Below are positions 7,726-15,558 of a stretch of 43,745 nt of DNA, piece after piece (within the stretch, counting starts at the first letter, position 1; each line of letters begins with the position of its first letter). Origin of the DNA: Falsiroseomonas selenitidurans (lineage in GTDB: Bacteria > Pseudomonadota > Alphaproteobacteria > Acetobacterales > Acetobacteraceae); the NCBI RefSeq assembly GCF_012103215.1, contig NZ_JAAVNE010000045.1, positions 1-43,745 of the forward strand, in the 5' to 3' direction. Below the pieces are notes generated by a model, which was not told the DNA's origin, ran no database searches, and saw only the letters and a list, made by a program, of their open reading frames with translations. The position numbers and the translations under genes were made by a program.

Positions 7726-8700
7726 TCAATCCAGCCGCACGCCGGAGGCCGCGACCACCGGCAGCCACAGCGCCAGCTGCTGGTCCCAGAAGCGCTGCAG
7801 TTCCGCGGTCGTGCTGCCGGCGGGCTCCGCCCCTGCCTCCCGCAGCCGCCGTGCGAGGTCCGGCTTGGCGACAGCGGTGCGGATGGCGCCTTCCAGCCGC
7901 GCGATCGCCGGCGCCGGGGTGCCGGAAGCGGCGAAGACGGCCATGATGTTCATGATCTCGAAATCGGAGAAACCCTGCTCGATGGCGGTCGGCACCTCCG
8001 GCAGCGCCGGGTTGCGTTCCCGCGCCAGCACCGCCAGCGCCCGGACATTGCCCGAGCGCACATGCGGCGCCTGGGAGGCGATGCCCTCCACCAGCCAGTC
8101 CACATTGCCGCCGATGAGGTCGGCGTAGACCAGCCCGGCGCCGCGATAGGGCACGTGCAGCGCCTGTGTGCCGCTGCGCAGGTTGAACAGATGGGCGCCG
8201 AGATGGTTGATGCTGCCGGCGCCGGCGCTGCCATAGGTCAGCCGGCCCGGTGCTTCCTTCATCACGCCGACGAATTCCTGCAGCGTGTTGGCGCGCACAT
8301 GCTTGCCCACGGTCAGCACCATGGGCAGCGTCGCCACCAGGGAGACCGGCGTGAAGGCGGTGCGCGGATCCAGCCGCGGGTCGCGCATCAGCCCGGCGTT
8401 CAGCACCGCATTGGTGATGGTGAACAGCGCCACCGCATGGCCGTCCCGCGGTGCGGCCAGCAGCGCCTCCGCGCCGATGATGCCGGCGGCACCGCCGCGA
8501 TTCTCCACCAGCACGGTGCGGCCGCCCAGCGCCTCCTGCATCCCGGGCGCCAGGATGCGGCCGACCACGTCGGTGGCGCCGCCGGGGGCGAAGGGCACGA
8601 TGATGCGCACGCTCTGGCTGGGGAAATCCGGCTGGGCCAGGGCCGGCGCGGCCAGCCCCGCGGCGGCGAGGCTGCCCAGGGCACGACGGGTGATGTTCAT
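7726..8700 (-). CDS. Bug-family (TctC-like) extracytoplasmic solute receptor
   Basis: 324 residues. ATG at 8700 is chosen because GGGAGG lies about eight bases upstream. The N-terminus has a signal peptide with a twin-arginine pair (TRRALGSLAAAGLAAPALA). Bug hallmarks follow: VRIIVPFAPGGATDVVGRI, ENRGGAAGIIGAEA, YGSAGAGSINHL and HVPYRGAG. These proteins bind carboxylates in the periplasm, normally for tripartite tricarboxylate transporters, but no TctA or TctB membrane gene is in the window. It lies between a dehydrogenase and an MBL hydrolase in one operon. The ligand is unknown. Confidence 0.92.
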   Translation of the reverse strand: MNITRRALGSLAAAGLAAPALAQPDFPSQSVRIIVPFAPGGATDVVGRILAPGMQEALGGRTVLVENRGGAAGIIGAEALLAAPRDGHAVALFTITNAVLNAGLMRDPRLDPRTAFTPVSLVATLPMVLTVGKHVRANTLQEFVGVMKEAPGRLTYGSAGAGSINHLGAHLFNLRSGTQALHVPYRGAGLVYADLIGGNVDWLVEGIASQAPHVRSGNVRALAVLARERNPALPEVPTAIEQGFSDFEIMNIMAVFAASGTPAPAIARLEGAIRTAVAKPDLARRLREAGAEPAGSTTAELQRFWDQQLALWLPVVAASGVRLD

Positions 8701-8732
8701 TCTGTTGCCTCCCGGTTCTTGTGGTTGGCCCC

Positions 8733-9827
8733 TCAGGGCATCAGGCACGGCACGCCGGCCCGCTCGCAGACGCCGCGCAACTGCCGCGCCAGGCTTTCGG
8801 GAATGGGAATGCCCTCCGCCAGGCGGCGGGCGCGGCTGGCGACCTCCGGGTCGCCGGCCACCAGCACGGGTTTTTGCGGGTCCGCCGGCGGAGTCGCGCG
8901 CAGCACATCGATGGCGTCGTCGAGATCGGCCTCGAAGTCGCCGGGATCGCGGAAGGCGTCGGGGTCGATGGCCATGAAGAAATGGCCAAGATTGTCCGGA
9001 TCCTCCGGCCGCTGCGTGCGGTTGCGGATCGGCGAGAAGCTGGCGCCGGACAGCACGCCGCCCAGGATATGCACCATCATCGCCAGGCCATAGCCCTTGT
9101 GGCTGGCCATGTCCGCCGTGCCGCCCAGCGGCGTCAGCCCGCCCTGGTGCGTCACCCGCAGCCGGTGCCAGGCCTCCGCCGCATCCGTCACCGGCTGGCC
9201 GGCCGCATCGAGCACCCAGCCGGCGGGCAGGGGCTTGCCCTGCAGGTCGTGCACCTTGACCTTGTTGCTGGCGCAGCTGCTGGTCGCCATGTCCAGCCGG
9301 AAGGGCTGGTTGCGCGCGGCGGGCGCGGCGAAGGCGATGGGGTTGGTGCCGAGCAGCGGGATGGAGCCGCGCGTCGGCACCACGGAGATGCTGCGCGTGG
9401 CGCTGGTGACCATGCCGACCAGCCCCTCCGCCGGGGCCAGCGCCGCGTAGTAGCCGGCGGCGCCGAAATGGTGGGAGTTGCGCACCGCGACCACGCCGAC
9501 GCCGGCGGCCTTCGCCTTGGTCATCGCCAGCGTCATGCCGAACACCGCCGCCGGATGGCCGAGCCCGGCATCGGCGTCGACCAGCGCCGTCACCAGATTC
9601 TCCCGCAGGATGCGCGGCTCTGCGTGCAGGTTCAGCCGGCCCTTGCGGCGGCTTTCGTCGTAATCCATCAGCATGGAGATGCCGTGGCTGTCGACGCCGG
9701 CGAGATCGGTTTCGATCATCACCTCCGCCGTCACGCGCACCGTCTCCGCCGCCATGCCCCAGGCGGTGAGGATGGACGTGATCTGCTGCCGGCAGACCTC
9801 GGCGGGGACAAGATGCATGTCGCTCAT
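8733..9827 (-). CDS. malate/L-lactate dehydrogenase-family (Ldh_2) oxidoreductase
   Basis: 364 residues from ATG 9827, which overlaps the TGA of the upstream Bug gene as ATGA. The family of NAD(P)-dependent 2-hydroxyacid, ureidoglycolate, sulfolactate and delta-pyrroline carboxylate reductases shows here as VDSHGISML near residues 37-45, NSHHFGAAGYYA (catalytic His region) near 120-131, and the glycine-rich SHKGYGLAMMVHILGG in the C-terminal half. A longer open frame upstream lies antisense to, or out of frame with, the Bug gene and was discarded. The context of two Bug receptors and an aldolase suggests oxidation of an imported hydroxy acid. Exact substrate not deducible. Confidence 0.9.
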   Translation of the reverse strand: MSDMHLVPAEVCRQQITSILTAWGMAAETVRVTAEVMIETDLAGVDSHGISMLMDYDESRRKGRLNLHAEPRILRENLVTALVDADAGLGHPAAVFGMTLAMTKAKAAGVGVVAVRNSHHFGAAGYYAALAPAEGLVGMVTSATRSISVVPTRGSIPLLGTNPIAFAAPAARNQPFRLDMATSSCASNKVKVHDLQGKPLPAGWVLDAAGQPVTDAAEAWHRLRVTHQGGLTPLGGTADMASHKGYGLAMMVHILGGVLSGASFSPIRNRTQRPEDPDNLGHFFMAIDPDAFRDPGDFEADLDDAIDVLRATPPADPQKPVLVAGDPEVASRARRLAEGIPIPESLARQLRGVCERAGVPCLMP

Positions 9828-10813
9828 TCCGGCTTCAGGCCGGCGATGTCGATGGCGCGGCGGGCCTTCGCCAATTCGCCCTGCAGGAAGCGGGCGAGGT
9901 GGTCCGTGGTCAGTTCCTCCGGCGTCGGCGGATTGACGCTGAAGGACAGCAGCCTTGCGCGGATCTCGGGGTCGTTCGCCGCCTCCCCGATCAGGGCCTG
10001 GAGACGGCGGAGGATCGGTGCCGGCGTGCCCACGGGGGCGAAGAGCCCGACGAAGGAGGCGGCGAGGAAATCCTTGTAGCCGGCCTCGATGAAGGTCGGC
10101 ACGTCCGGCACCTGCGGCGAGCGCTGCGGCGCGGCGACGCCGAGGATGCGGCCGCGGCCATCGCGATGCAGGTCCAGCACGGTGGAGAGTTCGATCAGGA
10201 TGCCGTCGACATTGCCGGCGACGAAGTCCGGCAGCGTGGCGCCGCCGCCGCGATAGGGCACATGCACCAGGTTGGCGCCGGTTTCCGCCTTGAACAGTTC
10301 CAGCGGCAGGTGGTTGGCGCCGCCGACGCCGGAGGTGCCGATGCTGACGCCGTTCGGCCGCGATTTCGAATAGGCCACCAGCTCCGGCAGCGTCCGCACC
10401 GGCATGGCGGGCTGCACGATGAGGACCATCGGCACCTGGCCGAACATGGCGACGAAGGTGAGGTCCGTGATCGGGTCGAAGCGCTTGTTCGCCATCAGCA
10501 GCGGGCTGTTGACGATGGAGCCCGGGCTGCCGATCAGCAGCGTGTAGCCATCGGCGCGGGCGCGGATGACGGCTTCCGTGCCGATGGCGCCCGCCGCGCC
10601 GCTGCGGTTCTCCACCACGATGGGCTGGCCGAGGCGGGGCGCGATGCGGTTGCCGTAGAGCCGGGCGAGCACATCCGTGTTGCCGCCGGCCGCGAAGGGC
10701 ACGACGAAGCGGACCGGCCGGTCTGGCCAGTTCTCCTGCGCCGCGGCGCCGCGCGCGGCAAGCGTTGCCGCCGTGGCGCCCAGCAGCAGGCGCCGCCCGA
10801 TGATCGGGTTCAT
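9824..10813 (-). CDS. Bug-family (TctC-like) extracytoplasmic solute receptor
   Basis: 329 residues. ATG at 10813 follows AGGGAGG, while the open frame reaching back to 10933 has no support. A signal peptide begins IIGRRLLLGATAATLAARGAAAQ. Family motifs are VRFVVPFAAGGNTDVLARL, ENRSGAAGAIGTEA, GTSGVGGANHL and HVPYRGGG. It is a paralogue of the receptors at 7726 and 13680 but clearly diverged from both. It overlaps the dehydrogenase gene by four bases and follows the aldolase-like gene after 50 bp, so it is in the same leftward operon. Ligand unknown, probably a di- or hydroxycarboxylate. Confidence 0.92.
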   Translation of the reverse strand: MNPIIGRRLLLGATAATLAARGAAAQENWPDRPVRFVVPFAAGGNTDVLARLYGNRIAPRLGQPIVVENRSGAAGAIGTEAVIRARADGYTLLIGSPGSIVNSPLLMANKRFDPITDLTFVAMFGQVPMVLIVQPAMPVRTLPELVAYSKSRPNGVSIGTSGVGGANHLPLELFKAETGANLVHVPYRGGGATLPDFVAGNVDGILIELSTVLDLHRDGRGRILGVAAPQRSPQVPDVPTFIEAGYKDFLAASFVGLFAPVGTPAPILRRLQALIGEAANDPEIRARLLSFSVNPPTPEELTTDHLARFLQGELAKARRAIDIAGLKPE

Positions 10814-10863
10814 GGATCCATCCTCCCTTGGCCTCATCCGCTCTCTGGCGGATTGAGGGATGT

Positions 10864-11667
10864 TCAGATCGCGTAGGGCGGGTAGCCCGAATTCTTCTGC
10901 TCCGCCTCCAGCCGCCGCAGCATCGCGTGCCATTCCAGGACGCCATAGGGGCGGCGCGCGCCCGGCTGGTACAGATGCGCGGTCTTGGCCAGCGTCGCCT
11001 CGTCCGGCACCAGCAGTTCGGTGCGCGAATTCATCGCATCCACCTGGGCGCGGCAGGACATCTCCAGCTGGTACATGGTGTTGAAGGCCTGCTGCAGCGT
11101 GGCGCCGCAGGTCAGCAGCCCATGGTTGCGGAAGATCAGCGCATCATGCGGGCCGAGATCGGCGACGATGCGCTCGCGCTCCGACAGATCGACGGCCGGG
11201 CCTTCATAGTCGTGGTAGCCAAGGTGGCCGACGAAGCGGATGGAGGTCTGGCTCAGCGGCAGCAGGCCGCATTTCATCGCGGCGACGGCCATGCCGGCAC
11301 GGGTGTGGGTGTGGAGCACCGCCGCCACGTCCGGCCGCGCCTTGTGGATGGCGCCATGGATCACGTAGCCGGACTTGTTGATGCCGTAGTCCGTGTCCGG
11401 CTTCCAGAGGATGTTGCCCTCCACATCGATCTTCACGAGCGAGGTGGCGGTGATCTCCTTGTACAGCAGGCCGTACAGGTTGATCAGCAGGTGTTCCGTG
11501 CCGGGGATGCGCAGCGTGATGTGGTTGTAGATCAGGTCCGTCATGCCGTAGGCATCGACCAGCCGGTAGCAGGCGGCCAGCTCGCAGCGGGCCTTCCATT
11601 CCTCGGCGCTGACCTCGTCCCGGATCGAGGGCCAGTTCGTGTCGTAGCGCGGGGCCGCGATGTCCAT
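10864..11667 (-). CDS. class II aldolase/adducin-family protein
   Basis: 267 residues from ATG 11667, preceded by GAGGAAA. The frame upstream to 11739 has no family similarity. Zinc-binding and fold motifs of the fuculose-1-phosphate aldolase group are visible: LIYNHITLRIPG near residue 45, VLHTHTRAGMAVAA (His-x-His metal ligands) and IFRNHGLLTCG (third His). Members cleave or epimerise sugar phosphates or decarboxylate hydroxy-keto acids. It is the first gene of a five-gene leftward operon with two Bug receptors, an Ldh_2 dehydrogenase and an MBL hydrolase. A palindrome about 95 bp upstream of its start may be the binding site of the adjacent LysR protein. Confidence 0.9.
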   Translation of the reverse strand: MDIAAPRYDTNWPSIRDEVSAEEWKARCELAACYRLVDAYGMTDLIYNHITLRIPGTEHLLINLYGLLYKEITATSLVKIDVEGNILWKPDTDYGINKSGYVIHGAIHKARPDVAAVLHTHTRAGMAVAAMKCGLLPLSQTSIRFVGHLGYHDYEGPAVDLSERERIVADLGPHDALIFRNHGLLTCGATLQQAFNTMYQLEMSCRAQVDAMNSRTELLVPDEATLAKTAHLYQPGARRPYGVLEWHAMLRRLEAEQKNSGYPPYAI

Positions 11668-11759
11668 CTTCGGGGTTTCCTCATCCAGCAGGCGCGGAAT
11701 TCTTTCCCCATGCTCCCCCGACCGGCGGGGCACGTCCAATAGGAAGCTTTGGGCGGGGT

Positions 11760-11774
11760 ATTGATGGCATCAAT
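11760..11774. promoter_or_regulatory. putative LysR binding site (perfect 15-bp palindrome)
   Basis: ATTGATG-G-CATCAAT is a perfect palindrome containing the LysR-type T-N11-A pattern (TTGATGGCATCAA). It overlaps the lysR stop codon and lies 93-107 bp upstream of the aldolase-like start, a suitable place for activation. The half-site ATTGATGG recurs at 12702-12709, just upstream of lysR. Not experimentally shown. Confidence 0.55.
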
Positions 11775-12675
11775 GCTCTGGCGGCAGCAGGCCTTCCTCG
11801 CGCAGCACCGCCCGCACATGCTGCACGAAGCGCGCGGCGGTGGAGGAATCCGGCGTGCCGCGCGGCCGCACCAGCACGGTGGCGAATTCCACCGGCGGGT
11901 CCAGCGGCCGCGCCACCAGCGTCGGGAAGGCCAGGCTGCGCAGCATCAGCGGCTCCACCAGCGCGATGCCGGCGCCGTGCTGCGCCAGCATGATCCCGGT
12001 GAGGGAGACGGTGACCTGCGCCACGATGGGCGGCGCGATGCCGGCCTCGGCCAGCGCGCGGTCCACATACAGGCGGAAGATGTTCTGCGGCAGGTAGGTG
12101 ACGATCGGCTGGCCCGCCAGCGCCGCCAGCTTCACGCACGGCGCCCGCGCCAGCGGGTGGTCCGCCGGCAGCACCGCGGCGATGGAGCTGCGCACCAGCA
12201 ATTCCGTCTCCACCTCCGTGCTGCCGACGGGCTCATGCACCACGCCGAGCTCCACCTCCCGGCTCGCCACCCGGTCCACCACCTGCGGCGAGGTGAGGGA
12301 TTGCAGCGCGACGCGCAGGCCCGGCCGGCCGGAGAGGAAGGTGGCGACCGCCTTGGCCAGGTAGCCATTGGCGATGGGGAAGGCCGCGGCGATGGACAGC
12401 GTGCCGAGCCGCCCGCCGGCCAGATCCTGCGTCAGCCGCTCCACCGCCGCCAGGCGGCTGAACACCGCATCGATGTCCGGCAGCAGCGCCTGCGCTTCCG
12501 GCGTGGGTTGCAGGCGGCCGCCGATGCGGTTGAACAGGCGGAAGCGCAGCTGCGCCTCCAGGTGCTTCAGCACCGTGCTGACCGAGGGCTGCGTCACGTT
12601 CAGCAGCCGCGCCGCCCCGGTGACGGAGCCGGTGCGCATGATGGCGTGGAAGACCTCGAACTGCCGCAGATTCAT
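11770..12675 (-). CDS. LysR-family transcriptional regulator
   Basis: 301 residues, the normal length. The N-terminal winged helix-turn-helix is MNLRQFEVFHAIMRTGSVTGAARLLNVTQPSVS followed by LKHLEAQLRFRLFNR. The C-terminal periplasmic-binding-like effector domain starts near residue 90. It is encoded directly upstream of, and on the same strand as, the aldolase-Bug-dehydrogenase-Bug-MBL operon, with a perfect T-N11-A palindrome between them, and it diverges from an amidohydrolase gene. It most likely activates the catabolic operon in response to the imported carboxylate or an intermediate. Confidence 0.93.
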   Translation of the reverse strand: MNLRQFEVFHAIMRTGSVTGAARLLNVTQPSVSTVLKHLEAQLRFRLFNRIGGRLQPTPEAQALLPDIDAVFSRLAAVERLTQDLAGGRLGTLSIAAAFPIANGYLAKAVATFLSGRPGLRVALQSLTSPQVVDRVASREVELGVVHEPVGSTEVETELLVRSSIAAVLPADHPLARAPCVKLAALAGQPIVTYLPQNIFRLYVDRALAEAGIAPPIVAQVTVSLTGIMLAQHGAGIALVEPLMLRSLAFPTLVARPLDPPVEFATVLVRPRGTPDSSTAARFVQHVRAVLREEGLLPPEH

Positions 12676-12764
12676 GACAAACAGGCTAGGGCATAAAGTG
12701 GATTGATGGAAACCGGCCGAATCTGGGGCTGGACGGGGCGGCCCGCCGCGGCCAGCCTGCCGCC

Positions 12765-13640
12765 ATGACCCCCCTGGCCCTGCCCGCCGGCGCCTGCGAC
12801 TGCCACACGCATGTCTTCGGCACCGCGCCCCGCTACCCCTTCGACCCCGACCGCGGCTACACGCCGGCGGCGGTGACGCCGGCCGCGCTGCTGGCGCAGC
12901 AGCGGGCGCTGGGGCTGGACCGCGTGGTGCTGGTGCAGCCCAGCCCCCACGGCGCGGACAATGCCTGCCTGGCCGATGCGCTGGCCGCGCTCGGCGCGAT
13001 GCGGGCGCGCGGCGTGGCGGTGATCGACGCGGCGACGACCGGGGCCGAACTGGACCGGCTGCATGCGCTGGGCGTGCGCGGGGTGCGGATCAACCTGCAC
13101 ACCGCCGGCCGCGCGGACCCCGGGCAGGCGCGCGCCCTGCTGGCAGCGGCGGCGGCGCGGGTGGCGCCGCGCGGCTGGCATGTGCAGGTCTACACCGACC
13201 TCGCCGTGATCGCGGCGCTGGAGGCGGCGATCACCGCCCTGCCCTGCCCGCTGGTGGTGGACCATTTCGGCCGGTCGATGGGCGCGGGCGGGCTGGCGCA
13301 GCCGGGGCTCGACGCGCTGCTGCGGCTGCTGGGGCAGGGCGTCGTGCATGTGAAGCTGTCCGCCGCGCATCGGCTTTCCGCGCAGCCGGGGCTGGCCGAC
13401 ATGGCGCCCATCGCCCGGGCGATGATCGCGGCCAACCCGGACCGCGTGCTGTGGGGGTCCGACTGGCCGCATGCCGGCATCCGGCCGGGCCTGCCGCCGG
13501 ACGCGATCCACCCGTTCAACGCCATCGACGACGCGGCGGCCCTGCAACGCCTGGCCGGCTGGGCCGGGGATGCGGCGATGCTGGCGCGCATCCTGGTGGC
13601 GAATCCGGCCCGGCTCTACGGGTTTCCGCAGGCCGGGTAG
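12765..13640 (+). CDS. amidohydrolase-family protein (LigI-like lactonase group)
   Basis: 291 residues of the amidohydrolase superfamily branch containing 2-pyrone-4,6-dicarboxylate lactonase (LigI) and related sugar-lactone enzymes. Landmarks are CDCHTHVFG at residues 11-19, LVQPSPHGADN near 55-66, VDHFGR near 165 and the WGSDWPH motif near 229, whose Asp is the catalytic acid/base of the group. There is no signal peptide, so it is cytoplasmic. It diverges from the LysR gene and converges on a Bug receptor. It probably opens a lactone or similar cyclic ester. No good Shine-Dalgarno precedes ATG 12765, but family length fits. Confidence 0.87.
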   Translation: MTPLALPAGACDCHTHVFGTAPRYPFDPDRGYTPAAVTPAALLAQQRALGLDRVVLVQPSPHGADNACLADALAALGAMRARGVAVIDAATTGAELDRLHALGVRGVRINLHTAGRADPGQARALLAAAAARVAPRGWHVQVYTDLAVIAALEAAITALPCPLVVDHFGRSMGAGGLAQPGLDALLRLLGQGVVHVKLSAAHRLSAQPGLADMAPIARAMIAANPDRVLWGSDWPHAGIRPGLPPDAIHPFNAIDDAAALQRLAGWAGDAAMLARILVANPARLYGFPQAG

Positions 13641-13647
13641 CCGAAGG

Positions 13648-13664
13648 GGGAGCGCGACGCTCCC
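13648..13664. terminator. bidirectional terminator hairpin
   Basis: A perfect 7-bp stem, GGGAGCG/CGCTCCC, with a CGA loop sits in the 39-bp convergent gap between the amidohydrolase (+) and the Bug receptor (-). There is no U-run, as is common at this GC content. Confidence 0.55.
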
Positions 13665-13679
13665 GGAAGGGATCTCGCC

Positions 13680-14630
13680 TCAGGCCTTGCGGACGCTGGC
13701 GCGCAGCGCGTCCAGCACGCCGTCCATCGCGGCCTGGAAGCCGGGGCCGTCCAGATAGCCCTCCATGGCGCCGGTGCGGTCCAGGAAGGTCTTCCAGGCA
13801 GGCTCGGCCATGGCGCGGCGGAAGCGGTCGTGCAGCACCGTCGCGATCTCGTCCGGCAGGCCGGCGGGGGCCGAGAGGCCCTTCATGTTCTCCACCACCA
13901 CGTTCCAGCCCAGCTCGCGCAAGGTCGGCACGTCCGGGAAGCCGGGCAGCCTGGATTCGGAGGCAACGGCCAGCGGCCGCACCTCGCCCCCCTGCACCAG
14001 CCCGGCCATCTCCTCCGGCGCCAGCACCGCCAGCTCCACCGTGCCGGCCAGCGTGGCCTGCAGCGACGGCGCGCCGCCGGTGAAGGGCACGTGCAGCAGT
14101 TCCACCCCCGCCGCCTGCGACAGCAGCACGAAGACCGCGTGGTAGATCGAACCGATGCCGGAGGAGGCGTGGGAAATGCCGCCCGGGTCGCGCTTCGCCG
14201 CCGCGATCGCCGCCGGCAGGTCCGCGAAGCGGCCGGATTTGCGCGTCACGATCAGCAGCGGCTGGCGCGTCAGCCGGATGATGGAGCGGAACGAGGTCTT
14301 GGGGTCGTAGGGCAGGTCGCGGAAGGCGGGCAGCGAGGTGCTCTCGCTGCCGCCGCCGACCAGCAGGTTCAGCCCATCCGGCGGCAGGCCGGCGACATGC
14401 TGCGCGGCGATGGCGCCGCCGGCACCGGGCCGGTTCATCACCACCAGCGGCGTCGGGAACAGCGGCCCGGCCGCGGCGGCGATGGCCCGCCCGGCGAGGT
14501 CCGCGCCGCCGCCCGGCGCGAAGCCGACGATGAGCTGCACGGGGCGCGAAGGCTCCCACGCCGCCTGCGCCGCGCGCGCGCCCAGCGCCAGCCCCGCCGT
14601 GCCGGCCAGAATCATCCTGCGCGTCGTCAT
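13680..14630 (-). CDS. Bug-family (TctC-like) extracytoplasmic solute receptor
   Basis: 316 residues from ATG 14630, preceded by GGAGGAAA about six bases upstream. A signal peptide with a twin-arginine pair opens the protein (TTRRMILAGTAGLALGARA). Motifs are VQLIVGFAPGGGADLAGRA, MNRPGAGGAIAAQHVAG, ASSGIGSIYHAVF and HVPFTGGAP, a more diverged set than in the other two receptors here. It stands alone on its strand between two LigI-like amidohydrolases, diverging from the second. It presumably binds the compound, or an open-ring relative, that those hydrolases process. No TctA/TctB partners are in the window. Confidence 0.92.
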   Translation of the reverse strand: MTTRRMILAGTAGLALGARAAQAAWEPSRPVQLIVGFAPGGGADLAGRAIAAAAGPLFPTPLVVMNRPGAGGAIAAQHVAGLPPDGLNLLVGGGSESTSLPAFRDLPYDPKTSFRSIIRLTRQPLLIVTRKSGRFADLPAAIAAAKRDPGGISHASSGIGSIYHAVFVLLSQAAGVELLHVPFTGGAPSLQATLAGTVELAVLAPEEMAGLVQGGEVRPLAVASESRLPGFPDVPTLRELGWNVVVENMKGLSAPAGLPDEIATVLHDRFRRAMAEPAWKTFLDRTGAMEGYLDGPGFQAAMDGVLDALRASVRKA

Positions 14631-14736
14631 GCCCGTTTCCTCCGTTTGCTTGGCGCGGACCTTACGGGCGGCGGCGGGCGATGGACAAGTCCCGGCGGAT
14701 TGGCTTGGCTGCAGGCACGGGAGAAGGACAGGACAA

Positions 14737-15558
14737 TTGCGAGACGTTCCGCCACCGGGCGCCACCGACTGCCACATGCACATCTACGGCGCGCCCGAGC
14801 GCTATCCGGTGGCGCCCACCAACCCTTCCCCGGTGCCCTTCGCCTACGACCTTGACGCTTGGCGCGCGCTGCGCGACCGGGTGGGGCTGACGCGCACCAT
14901 CGTCGTGCAGCCCACCGCCTATGGCGCGGACAATGCCTGCACGCTGGATGCCGTGGCGGCGCTCGGCGCGGCACGCGCCGTGGTGGGGGTGACGGAGACC
15001 ACGCCGCTGGCCGAATTGCAGCGCCTGCACGCCGCCGGGGCGCGTGGCGCGCGCGCCTTCATGATGCCGGGCGGCCTGGTGCCGTGGGAGAAGCTGCCGG
15101 CGCTGGCCGAGCATGTGGCGCCGATGGGCTGGCATGTGCAACTGCAATTCGACGGCGGCGCGATGGCAGACCGCGCAGCGCTGATCGCCGGCCTCGCCTG
15201 CCCCGTGGTGATCGACCATATCGGCCGCTTCGAGGCGCCGGTGCCGCCGGAGGCCGCGCCGGTGCAGGCGCTGCTGCGGCTGCTGGGGACCGGGCGCGTC
15301 TGGGTCAAGGCATCCTCGCCCTATGGCACCTCGCGCAGCGGGCCGCCGGGCTATGCCGATGTGGCCGCCATCGCGCGGGCGCTGATCGCCGCGGCGCCGG
15401 AGCGCATCCTGTGGGGCTCCAACTGGCCGCATCCGAACGTCCACGCGAACAAGCCGGATGTGGCGGCGCTGCTGGACCTGCTGGGCGAATGGGTGCCGGA
15501 TGCCGGGCTGCGCCGGGCGATCCTGGTGGACAACCCGGCGCGGCTCTACGATTTCTGA
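14737..15558 (+). CDS. amidohydrolase-family protein (LigI-like), Asp-to-Asn in the catalytic motif
   Basis: 273 residues if started at TTG 14737, chosen because AGGACAGGA lies just upstream and the family begins a few residues before the DCHMH motif; no in-frame ATG is better placed. Landmarks are TDCHMHIYG near residue 11, VQPTAYGADN near 58, VIDHIGRF near 158 and WGSNWPHPN near 224. In the paralogue at 12765 the last motif reads WGSDWPH, so the usual catalytic Asp is Asn here. The gene diverges from the Bug receptor and its last 13 bases overlap the end of a converging MBL gene. It may be a lactonase variant or an isomerase. Confidence 0.85.
   Translation: MRDVPPPGATDCHMHIYGAPERYPVAPTNPSPVPFAYDLDAWRALRDRVGLTRTIVVQPTAYGADNACTLDAVAALGAARAVVGVTETTPLAELQRLHAAGARGARAFMMPGGLVPWEKLPALAEHVAPMGWHVQLQFDGGAMADRAALIAGLACPVVIDHIGRFEAPVPPEAAPVQALLRLLGTGRVWVKASSPYGTSRSGPPGYADVAAIARALIAAAPERILWGSNWPHPNVHANKPDVAALLDLLGEWVPDAGLRRAILVDNPARLYDF

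Noticed and set aside
8733..10946. A 737-codon reading of the dehydrogenase as a fusion with an upstream domain
   Set aside because: The upstream part is an alternative frame of the Bug receptor gene; an ATGA overlap gives a normal-length dehydrogenase.
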